64,000 nucleotides of DNA from Bemisia tabaci (taxonomy: Eukaryota; Arthropoda; Insecta; Hemiptera; Aleyrodidae): assembly GCF_918797505.1 (NCBI RefSeq), contig NC_092800.1, forward strand, positions 9,078,631 to 9,142,630, written 5' to 3'. Each line of letters opens with the position of its first letter. Positions within the stretch are counted from its first letter, which is position 1. The notes under the pieces were generated by a model. That model did not search any database, was not told where the DNA came from, and worked only from the letters and a program-made list of their open reading frames with translations. Made by a program: the position numbers and the translations under genes. Of the stretch, positions 55,408 through 64,000 are shown one piece after another.

Positions 55408-58400
55408 CTGAAAAATGATATCACAAATTTTAGTATTCCTACAAGGAAATATTATTGACTCACGCTCATCGTCAATACTGTTGTGCTAAGTAAGAACGCC
55501 GAATGAGCCATCAGGCGTTGTCAAATTCCCTCGACAAATCACGAATTTTCTGGAAAATTTGTGAATATTCTTCAGATTTTTCACAGGATTTCTTTCGTAA
55601 TTTGACCAAAAAATTCTGAAAATTTCCAGGAAATATAGCCACGAATTTCTCCGAAAATGAATATTTTCAAAGGAGAAATTTGGCAACATTCGAATGCTCA
55701 TATGGCGTTTTTATTTAGCAGAATAACTGAAATGCTTGGTCATTTGACTACATTTTGCAATTAGGATCTATGATTTCTGGCTCACCCGTAAAGACACTCA
55801 TGTTCAGGTATAGGGAAGGGAAACTAATGGTGCTTACGTTGTTTCTAAACTGAGCCACAAGCTTTGGTTCCTAATCGCAAAATGTAGTAGGTCCAATTGG
55901 ACCACGTTAAACAGAAAGGAACCAAGCCACATCAGCTGTTGCCAAATTTTATTGGGCAATTGAATTTTTTACATGAAAATAGTTGTGCGAATTTTTGTGC
56001 AGCCCGAGAAATGATAACAGGAGGAAAAAGAAAGGGGAAAAACGGGATACAAGGCTAAAATACAAAGGCTAAAACACTAAAACCCCGAGACGTTTCGACT
56101 CAAAACTGAGTCATTTTCAGTCGGAATATAAATTGGATCGCGTTAAACAGAAAGGAACCAAGCCACATCAGCTGTTGCCAAATTTAACTGGGCAATTGAA
56201 TTTTGTACATGAAAGCGGTTGTGTGGATTTTTGTGCGAATTTCAGTGAATTATCTAGATAGTGAGAAGCAAATTCCTCAAAATTTTCAAAGGAATCCGCA
56301 CAAACGTTCTCTCGTAAAAAATTAAATTGCCTACTTAAATTTGGCAATAGCTGATGTGGCTTGGTTCCTTTCTGTTAAACGCGGTCCAATTAAAAACTAA
56401 AAAATGTCGAAGAAAAAACTTGAGAAAAACAACCTCCAGATCTCGGCCATTAACATGTAAGTCTCAAGTTTTTTCTTCGATATTTTTTAATTTTTAATTT
56501 ATTTTCCGACTGAAAATGACTCAGTTTTGAGTCGAAACGTCTTGGGTTTTTAGTGCTGTATTTTAGCCTTTTATTTCTCCTTTTCCCCCTTTGCTTTTTT
56601 TCCTCGTGAAGTATATAGCAGTACTTACTTTTCCCCATCCGCTTGGGTCCAGGAATGTATCTGCAGGTTGAGAATAGGATCCGTTCTCTTGGGGCAATTT
56701 AAACTCTGCCATGTAGAAAGCTGGCAGTTTTACCGTCGAGCTGTTAGGAGTGGTCAGCATGTCGTGGAGTGGTTTTACGTTTGACAAACTGATTTTGGTC
56801 ATGGTCCATCCTAGAAGCGGTCTCCCATCCATCGCAGGAATCGAAAGAAGACCCTATAAGGAAAATACTTTTAAATATAAAACTGGGAACCTCCGATGGA
56901 ATCTAACCCAACTTGATGAATATTTTTTCCAGTTTCTCTCGGACAAGTATTAAAAAAGATCGACTACCTTACAAGTTAAGGCATCCCAAAAGCATTTTGC
57001 ATCCAATTAGTTCAATATTGAGGTAGCCAAAACTGAAGACGCAGTCATGTTGTATAGATATGACAGTACTCTTCTTTGATTCTGTGTTGTTCAAATGTTT
57101 GATTTTGGAAACTATTGAATTAAAATATTCTGAATAGCTCTTCAAGTGAAGAAGAAAGTCAATATATTGAGGCATAAGTATGCATACTGATGAGGTTAAA
57201 TCTCGTTACTTAGCACTGTAAAAGTACATTTATCGTGTATCCTAACTAGAATTGTATAAGGCCTGTATGTAATAACTGTATGTTATAATGCTCCTCTTCT
57301 AGAATATTCGACGGTGAAACTACCAAACCACGTATCTCGGTTTGCGACGTCGCAGACTTCCTGTCATACTTTATTTTTTAAATGAAAAACTACTTAACAT
57401 CCAGCCTTGAAAATTTCTGTAATTTTTCCTCTTTGTGCGGAGAAAATTCCGTGAAAATTTCAAGGAATAATATTGATTTGGTCTCCTTCAAAAAAATAAA
57501 ATGTGAGCGTAGATTTTTAAACACCGCAAACGAGATACGTGGTTTGGTAGTTTCACCGTCGAATATGTATTCTCGCAATGCCTCAAATTTGAATATTGTA
57601 TTTGCCTCCAGAAATTTGCGACTCAGCGTCCACCACTTCCTTCGAGTTATGTGATAACAAATTGAGAGTTGCATTTTTAAACTTTTAAATAATCTGAATA
57701 ATTTTATCAATACGATCGTTTTATTTTTTATATACTTTTACGCGGGATGAAGTATGCAACACGTTTCAAAGGATGTTGAAATGAATATGCATGGCAACCA
57801 TATTGACACGCATAATAATCTACACCTACCTTAAAATCTCCTTGCATATGCTTTTCGTAGTTAATGTATCCCTGATTTTCGATGAAAATGCTCAATTTTT
57901 TCCCTTTATCTTTTTGCAAAAGAGTCAATGAATAATGTTCGGATGACCTATTAAAAATAGCTCTTTGTTCCTGAAATTAAAAAAATAATTAATCACAACT
58001 TATGACAACATAGCAAAAGTAGAAACAATTGAAAAATAAAAAAGAAATGAATAAGACCATACGTGTAAAGATGATTGTCGTTAAAACAATACTTTTATTT
58101 TCAATCCAATATATGTACTGTCCTCCTCAAATCTGCAAGAATAAACTGATAAAAAAATGAGAAACTGATTGATTGTACAGAAAATTTCAGTTTTCTATGG
58201 GAAAACGTAGGAAATGCATTGCGGGAAAACTTTAATCCGCGATATTTTTTAAATTACGTGTGATACTGAAATTTTTAAGACTTATTTTAACCTTTAACAA
58301 GATATATTTTAAATGCGTGCTTGCAGAGATTTTTCTCTTTACTTTCGAGATCCCCCAGGTTATGCAATCCTTTAACCCTCTTTTTGTTTTTTAGCATATT

Positions 58401-61400
58401 TTAGGGTCAGCCAGTTACTTATAATCCTACAAAAAAATTTAGAATTTTGAAGACATTAACGAGTAGTTTTTCGCTAGAGTTAACAAGGGCAAAAGAGAGA
58501 GAAATAAAATACAACTTTTTTAGACATGTCCTTACAGGATCTAAAAAAATCGAGTTCGGTGTTACCTAAATCTAACCTCTGCACGCTACAACTGAAGTTA
58601 TACCTAATGTCTTACGTAAGAATGAACGCTTACCTCATCCAAATAAACAATAGCTCTGTCTCGAATTTTTAAATTCGACAAAGAAGCGAAGTCAGGGAAT
58701 TTTTTTGGAATGTACGTTTCATAGAGCACATAACCTGAATATATTTCCAACGTCTCAAAGCTCTGAGGGATTTTCTCGTAAACTGGCTCATCGTCATAGA
58801 TATCGGGTGCGTTAAAAATTGACACAACAGCGGAAAGTTTGACGGAACCATAAGCTTTTTTCGGGTAATCCATCGGCGTCTTTTCCTTCGCGTAATCGAA
58901 GTCCAAGTTGTAAGAATCTTTGTACTAACAATCAACAAATGAAGAGAATTAAGGAGAATGAAAAAAACATTCCAAATCTACGGCGGAACTCCCAAACCAC
59001 GCATCTCCTTTGCGATGTCATAAAATTTCCGCTCCAATTTTATTTTTTTGAATGAGGATAAATCAATATCATCCCTCGAAGTCTCCACGGAATTTTCCTC
59101 AGAAAACGAAAAAATATCACGGCAGTTTTGAAGGATTCTTAGTAAGTAGATTTTTACTGAAAAATGAATCTATGACAGAAGTCTGCAACGTCACAAATCG
59201 AGACACGTGGTTTGAGAGTTTCATCGTTAAAATGTCATTCCATCGTTTATATAATGGGGAGAAGAAATCGAAAGGAAACCAGCGAAGTTTGATGGTATGT
59301 TAAAAGTATTGCAAGGCTTTTCGTGAACTAGGGGGCTATGCCCCCCGACCGCTATGTGGTCCGGTCTCTCGAAGCGCTTCAGGCGTTGTGCGTTACCCGT
59401 TACCCTATTACAATTTTAGAGTAAGATATTGAATGTAACTCTTTAAGATTGCATTAGTTCATAGAGTACGTAGAGTCGTAATAAAAGTGGAGGAGCTGGC
59501 GCCACTTTTAAGCATTTTCCAGTCACCGAATTCCGATTTCCATGACCCCTGAGCGGCGCCGGGTCACCATTTCGAGACATATTTCGTTCGATACACGGGT
59601 ACCCGGCGTAGAGTACATAGAGTCGTAATGTAAATGGGAGAGCTGGTGCCATGTTCTGCTCGACGAGTTCCGAGCCCGGTGTGCGCCGAGTTCGGGTCAC
59701 TTTTTTGATACATGTTCGATCCAAAATGGCGATGTGGAATATGTGGTGATTCCTATCTTCTTTGTTTACATCGGATGGCCGGGTACCCGTGTATCGCAAA
59801 CTATCGATTATGTATCGAAAAAGTGACCCGGCGTCACACAGGAGTCTCGGAATTCGGGACCTGGAAAAAGCTTAAAAGTGGCGCCAGCTCACCCACTTAC
59901 ATTACGACTCTATGTACTCTATGGTACCCGGCCGGCGATAGCAGGTCATCCGTAGACAAAGAGGTTATGAATTATCACGTATTATACGTTGCCATTTTGG
60001 ATCGAAAAGGTGACCGAATTTCGGCGCACACCGGGCTCGGAACTCGTCGACTAGAACATGACCCCAGCTCACTTCATTATATTACGACTCCATGTACTCA
60101 ATGATTTAGCTGTGCCTTATATCCATAAATTATATCCTGTCCAAAACGCCTATCACATTAGTGCAAAATTAACTTATCCTTGCTCTATACTAGATTTTTT
60201 TCCCCGGCGATAATTGGGGCAGTTGCTTTTCAATTGCAAAATGCCAAGCAATTTCAATCGAAATTCCCCTGAGAGATTGTGAAGCTGGACTGTTCTCACG
60301 ATTAGCAACGACACTCATCTCCTCCAGCCCTCTCTCTCTCTCTCTTCTTAACGTGAAATGTGAGAAATTGTCGTTTCCCTCACGAAAGAACGTAAGTATA
60401 TTTCAATGTTGCCGAATTTCCATTCGCAAATGTCGTTTTAATTAGGAGAATCATGGGCATTTCTAACTAATAATTTCACTGATTTTTCCTTTGATTCCAT
60501 GCAGAAATCAGAAAAAATTGTGGTGAAATTGCACTGGTTCATTCATTTAAAAATTTGAATTTTTTAGTCAATTTTGCAACCTTGGAATAAAGTTACGTTA
60601 CTTCGTCCGTAAAACGAGGAAATCGGCGCAAAAATTAATTAAATTGTTTCGCAAGTGCCTGTTCACTGGAAAGAAGGAAAACCAATCAATCTCAGTGATG
60701 CTGTGATTAGTTGATTTAAATCTGGGTTTGGAATCAATCTTTCCATCTCGATGACTGTAAAATAATCAGCCCCAGGTCTTCACTTTTCAATCCCAATCGT
60801 ATTTCAGTATTTATAAATATATTTTTTTTAATTTTTATTTTCAAGTTTTGAAATGGAAAGAATTCATCGCACTAATATCTGTTCATGACTTTTGGTGTGT
60901 GTTTGTACGTTTATTGCCACAGCAGAAAATCTCACTTACTTTTTTGAGGGCACTTCGTATCGCAAAATATTTTGTCGTAAGATCTCCTGCCTCGTCAATT
61001 GGCGCATCATAGTCATAGGATGTTATATCAGGTTTATATGGAAGACCGTTTGCACCTAGAATCATAATAATTTTTTTCGCTCATAAAAAATGGTGGCAGA
61101 ATTCTATACACGTTAACAAGAAATCATCGGCCTCATTTAAATGTCCGATCCACTGCGTCCACTGTGTGCGTTGATCCACTATCAACGGGAATATTGTCAA
61201 CTAAGACTATGATTTACTTCATCGTCCACGGCGATATAGTATACTGCCGTGCTAAGGAAAAACGCCGTATGAACGTTCGAGAGTTGCCAAAATTCTTTCA
61301 ATAAAATGTCCTTTATTGCGGAATGTTATGAAAATTGTTCCTTTAAAATTCTTCATGTTTTAGATTAAATTGTCAACAAAATTGCCTGAGCAATAGCGGA

Positions 61401-63763
61401 AGAATATCACTCATAATTTTCCCCGTAAATTATTGTTTCATTGAAGGCAACATGTCAACGCCTGAAGGCGCATACGACGTTCTTCCTTGGCACGGCAGTA
61501 TATCGTGCAACTCGCACCCACGGCCCCACGCCCGTGATTGATAAAACTGAGGAAGAAGAATCGGACTGAATTTTGCAATTTAGACCTATAAATTCTGGCT
61601 CTTCTGGAAAAACACTTATGTGCATAGGGAAACTAATGGCACATACGTCGTTTTTAAACCGGCCTAGAGTTCACAGTTCCAAATTGCAAAATGTGGTCCA
61701 ATTGGACCACAAATTGGAAATTGGATACATTTTGCAATATTAGGAAACACAATTTCTAGCTCATCCGGAAAAATACTTATGTCTATACTGCAATGCCAAG
61801 AAAAATCGCCGTAAGAACATTCGGACATTGCCAATTTGTTCCCGATAAATCATGTATTTCTCAAGAAAGTTATGACTATTTTTTTTTAAATTTTCAGATG
61901 CTTTGGATCGATTCCTCGACAATATTCAATTAGGAAGAAAATAGTCTCACGTAATCCAGATAAGTAACTCGTATTTTATCGTGGGAAATTTGCCTACGTC
62001 TGAAGGCTCATACGGCGTTTTCCCTTACTGCAGTAGGTATCGGGAAACTAATGGTACATATGTTGTTTTCAAACTAAGCCAGAAATTGTAGTTCCTTATT
62101 GCAAAATGTAGTCTAACTATTAGTACGAAATACAGTGGTGATAGACGTCAATTTCGTATAGTCAACTTAATTTCTTGAAAACTTCCTTGATTTCTCTTTT
62201 TTTTCATCAGAATATTTATTTTATCGTGGGAAATTTGCCTACGTCTGAAGGCTCATACGGCGTTTTCCCTTACTGCAGTAGGTATCGGGAAACTAATGGT
62301 ACATATGTTGTTTTCAAACTAAGCCAGAAATTGTAGTTCCTTATTGCAAAATGTAGTCTAACTATTAGTACGAAATACAGTGGTGATAGACGTCAATTTC
62401 GTATAGTCAACTTAATTTCTTGAAAACTTCCTTGATTTCTCTTTTTTTTCATCAGAATATTTTCCAGAAACAAGTTATATAGTCGTCTTGTTTCTTTTCG
62501 AAAAAATAACATAGGAGCAGAGATTTTGTCAACCGCATTCGAGATATGTGGATTTCCACATTATTAGCAACCGATGTATAATTTGGTTTTCTGGTTTTTT
62601 TTTTTTTTTTTTTGGTAAGACCATCTATTTATCTAGAATTTCTGTAATATAGATCAGGCAGTCACCCTGATTCTGAAATCCATCCAACTACTTTCACACC
62701 CTAATTCTGTTTTTAAGACATAGATTTTTTTTTTTTCAATTATGTATTTATTATATTTCATGTAAGTATAAAGAGGGAAGCGGCGTTCCTTTCCAAAGGC
62801 GGATCTAGCAATTTGGCAACACTTGACTCCCTCCATTTAAACCTATGTTAAAAGATCGATTCTTGTCGGAGCACATGGCCTCTCCAAGAATCGATACATT
62901 TCCATAGGTTTAAATGGAGAAAACAATGTTGCCAATGGACCACTAGACAAGGTACGAATTAAAGGATTCTAATACATGTTTCTTAACCAGAATTTCACGC
63001 AGAGCACGATTCGCGCAACGGAAATGACTGAAGCCAACTTCTAACGAGGATATTTACGTTTTTATTTCACATAGGTTACAAGGAATTTGAACTGCCCGCT
63101 CCCAAGAAACTCAAAGCTTAACGTGAGTCAAATCGCGCACTACAACGATTTCAGCAATCTTCTCAATCGAGGAATGTTCATTTCCTACCTTGTGTTGTTC
63201 AAACTATTAGCAATTTGCCATAGCTGAGCCAAAGCGTCAAGATTGAGGTTGCCAGATTTTTATATCGCAGAGACTGTCATGATAAACGTTTAGCGCGCGA
63301 TGTGAATCACGTAGAGCCATGAGTTTTCGTGAGCGGGTGACTTGAATTCACCCAACAAGAATAATTAATCATCCTCAGAAGGAGTTGATTTCGGTAATTT
63401 TCGTTGTACGCATCGTGTTCTACGAAAAATTTCAGTTAGGAAACATTTATCAGAGAGCTGAAATTCGTACCTTGTCTAGTGTTCCATTTGTTGGGTCCGC
63501 CAATGTTCCTTTCCCTTCGAGTAAAGTTTCCTGGGGGTTCGAACCTGATGTGAACCCGAAGTTGGTGCCGCCGTGAATCATGTAAATACTGAACGACGCG
63601 TTCCGTTTCAGGATGTCTATCATAGTTTCCACGACTGCTCCTGTCGCCACCCCACCGAAATTTTCTGTCCAGTGCGTCAACCACCCCGAGTAGAATTCCG
63701 AGTTGACCATCGGTCCTCCTTTGTTTCGGTAGCTCATGAAGTCGAAGAGAGCATCTACGTCAT
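55216..63763 (-). CDS. Beta-galactosidase (GH35), gene B, 3' part
   Basis: The last six exons of a second GH35 gene: 63545-63763, 60940-61055, 58634-58924, 57830-57970, 56629-56853 and 55216-55407. They encode 393 residues and a TAA, with consistent phases. The first visible exon holds the nucleophile in NSEFYSGW; the acid/base exon and N-terminus lie beyond 64000. Exon lengths 219, 116 and 291 equal those of gene A, while three later exons differ. The last exon gives 63 residues against 90 in gene A. All key motifs seen are intact, so it looks functional. Same strand as gene A, with 2.2 kb between its stop and the gene A start, so the pair is a tandem duplication. The donor after the first visible exon (GTTCGA) is weak; see that exon. 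Confidence 0.92.
55478..55721. mobile_element. MITE family CTGCCGTGC, AATA duplication, gene B intron
   Basis: 244 bp, ends CTGTTGTGCTAAGTAAGAAC and the complement of CTGCTAAATAAAAACGCC. AATA lies on both sides (55474-55477 and 55722-55725). Confidence 0.75.
55743..55896. mobile_element. MITE family TTGGACTRCATTTTGC, copy 7
   Basis: Left 'ttgactacattttgcaatta' and right 'ctaatcgcaaaatgtagta' arms, with the 'aaactaatggtgc' centre. A half copy of the element at 56132 follows directly (55893-55985). Confidence 0.75.
56132..56390. mobile_element. MITE, ATTGGATCGCGTTAAACAG ends
   Basis: 259 bp with arms 'ggaaccaagccacatcagct' and exact complement. It sits between the halves of an older inverted pair, 'gacgtttcgactcaaaactg' (56090) and its complement (56523), so the insertion is nested. 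Confidence 0.78.
56629..56853 (-). CDS. Gene B exon (counterpart of A exon 11)
   Basis: Acceptor CTTATAG, donor GTAAGT, 225 bp, 75 codons. It runs [16 protein letters not shown] to LDPSGWGK, four codons longer than gene A through small insertions. Confidence 0.93.
57308..57562. mobile_element. CGACGGTG-family TIR element, ATAT duplication
   Basis: 255 bp with ends TCGACGGTGAAACTACCAAA and exact complement, flanked by ATAT on both sides. This is the intact form of the element split at 21477-22176. Confidence 0.82.
57830..57970 (-). CDS. Gene B exon (counterpart of A exon 10)
   Basis: Acceptor AATTTCAG, donor GTAGGT, 47 codons. It holds [12 protein letters not shown] and ends GDFK, one codon longer than in gene A. 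Confidence 0.93.
58634..58924 (-). CDS. Gene B exon (counterpart of A exon 9)
   Basis: Acceptor ATTGTTAG, donor GTAAGC, 291 bp. It holds [17 protein letters not shown] and [10 protein letters not shown]. Same length and phase as gene A. Confidence 0.93.
58979..59231. mobile_element. CGACGGTG-family TIR element, diverged copy
   Basis: Ends 'ctacggcggaactcccaaac' and 'gtttgagagtttcatcgtta', with the 'acgcatctc' and 'gagacacgtgg' sub-terminal text of the family. Confidence 0.6.
59328..60108. mobile_element. Composite element with two inverted block pairs
   Basis: The blocks at 59454-59607 and 59608-59797 share 'catagagtcgtaat' and 'gagctgg-gcca'. Each is repeated in inverted form at 59800-59935 and 59940-60105 ('attacgactctatgtactc', 'gcgccagctcac'). 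Just before them (59328-59390) are GC hairpins ('gggggctatgcccccc', 'gaccgctatgtggtc') like those in the palindrome at 28903. Short open frames are present but no domain was recognised. Confidence 0.55.
60109..60939. other. Gene B intron, no other feature
   Basis: AT-rich intron sequence with a short CT run near 60326-60350 ('ctctctctctctctt'). No repeat family or gene seen. Confidence 0.5.
60940..61055 (-). CDS. Gene B exon (counterpart of A exon 8)
   Basis: Acceptor GATTCTAG, donor GTAAGT, 116 bp. It carries [20 protein letters not shown], the conserved GH35 motif. Confidence 0.94.
61244..61498. mobile_element. MITE family CTGCCGTGC, TATA duplication
   Basis: 255 bp with ends CTGCCGTGCTAAGGAAAAAC and the complement of CTGCCGTGCCAAGGAAGAAC. 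TATA on both sides (61240-61243 and 61499-61502). Confidence 0.87.
61560..61702. mobile_element. MITE family TTGGACTRCATTTTGC, copy 8
   Basis: Arms 'cggactgaattttgcaattt' and 'aaattgcaaaatgtggtcca', with the standard centre. Confidence 0.8.
61720..62117. mobile_element. MITE copy 9 split by a CTGCCG-type MITE
   Basis: The outer halves ('ggatacattttgcaatatta' to 61793, and 'gggaaactaatgg' to 'ttgcaaaatgtagtcta') belong to the TTGGACT family. Between them lies a diverged CTGCCGTGC-family element (61798-62033, ending 'tcatacggcgttttcccttactgcag'). Confidence 0.7.
61973..62462. repeat. Exact tandem duplication, 2 x 245 bp
   Basis: The text from 'ttttatcgtgggaaatttgc' to 'ttttttcatcagaatat' occurs twice head-to-tail with a period of 245 and no difference I can see. 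It spans the junction between the nested MITE and its host MITE, so it arose after both insertions. Confidence 0.9.
62799..62945. mobile_element. MITE, GCGGATC..TTTGGCAAC ends, copy 2
   Basis: 'ggcggatctagcaatttggc' on the left and 'caatgttgccaatgga' on the right, with mirrored 'tccatttaaacctatg' and 'cataggtttaaatgga' inside. Gene B intron. Confidence 0.65.
63545..63763 (-). CDS. Gene B exon with nucleophile (counterpart of A exon 7)
   Basis: Acceptor CTCCGCAG, 219 bp. It carries [13 protein letters not shown] and IHGGTNFGF. The donor placed here is GTTCGA because it keeps the phase with the next exon and the exact 219-bp length of gene A. A stronger-looking GTACGA at 63469-63470 would add 25 codons but put the next exon out of frame. 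Confidence 0.88.
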
Positions 63764-63955
63764 CTGCGGAGAGTCGATGTAGAAGGTTAAAGGTTGCACA
63801 TCAGGAGGACGCAAATTCAAATAGACGATGAAAAAGAAAGGTCACGAATGAGTCTATCATACACGAGAGACGCAGCCAATGAGTCAGTTGAGCTGGTCTC
63901 AGAACTCTGTTTCGATGCTAGATTCTTGTATTAGCTAAAATAATGATCTGCCCAC

Positions 63956-64000
63956 ACTGAAAAAAAAAATCTCGGTGTATTTACTAAGAAAAAGGGTAAA
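63956..64000. mobile_element. TIR element, CACTGAAAAA ends, cut by window edge
   Basis: The sequence matches the left end of the element at 39236 ('tctcggtgtatttactaaga') and runs off the window. No gene B exon is seen between 63764 and here. Confidence 0.65.

Overview
The window is nuclear DNA of an animal, most likely an insect. It has spliced genes with GT-AG introns, AT-rich intergenic sequence, dozens of short terminal-inverted-repeat elements (MITEs), tRNA-derived SINE pieces, a baculovirus-F/errantivirus-type envelope remnant and a non-LTR reverse-transcriptase remnant. A sap-feeding hemipteran such as a whitefly fits the overall style, but nothing here proves the species.

The host content that can be supported is two tandem beta-galactosidase (glycoside hydrolase family 35, GH35) genes on the minus strand. 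Gene A (18955-53011) can be followed from signal peptide to stop in 12 exons. All phases agree, giving 1986 coding bases and 661 residues, with both catalytic glutamates in place. Gene B (55216 to beyond the right edge) shows its last six exons, which encode 393 residues plus stop. Three of these exons have the same lengths as their gene A counterparts (219, 116 and 291 bp), so the pair arose by tandem duplication. Both products should be secreted or lysosomal galactosidases that remove terminal beta-galactose, perhaps in digestion.

The left 17 kb is a graveyard of viral and mobile fragments. It holds coding-like debris (1-850), a cysteine-rich open frame with a partial duplicate (3.0-3.7 kb), a small BIR-domain (IAP-type) open frame (3996-4349) and a decayed glycoprotein. 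A 200-bp piece of that glycoprotein has been amplified into a near-perfect 24-copy array (4904-9703). Beyond lie a ten-copy array of a 123-bp coding-derived unit (11039-12268), the envelope remnant (13723-14388) and a fold-back element (14500-16620) flanked by CATTA duplications.

Gene A's introns are swollen by inverted-repeat elements. Three are very large: 28903-29920 (arms about 460 bp carrying tRNA-like halves), 30352-34992 (arms about 1.28 kb, with a retrotransposon fragment and a second palindrome inside) and 46859-51446 (arms about 1.05 kb). The first two lie in intron 7 and the third in intron 1, so the primary transcript should contain very long hairpins. At least ten MITE families recur, often nested in one another; several have readable target-site duplications (4, 5 or 9 bp).

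No complete tRNA or rRNA, CRISPR, operon or prokaryotic signal was seen. Repeat boundaries are read by eye and may be off by a few bases.
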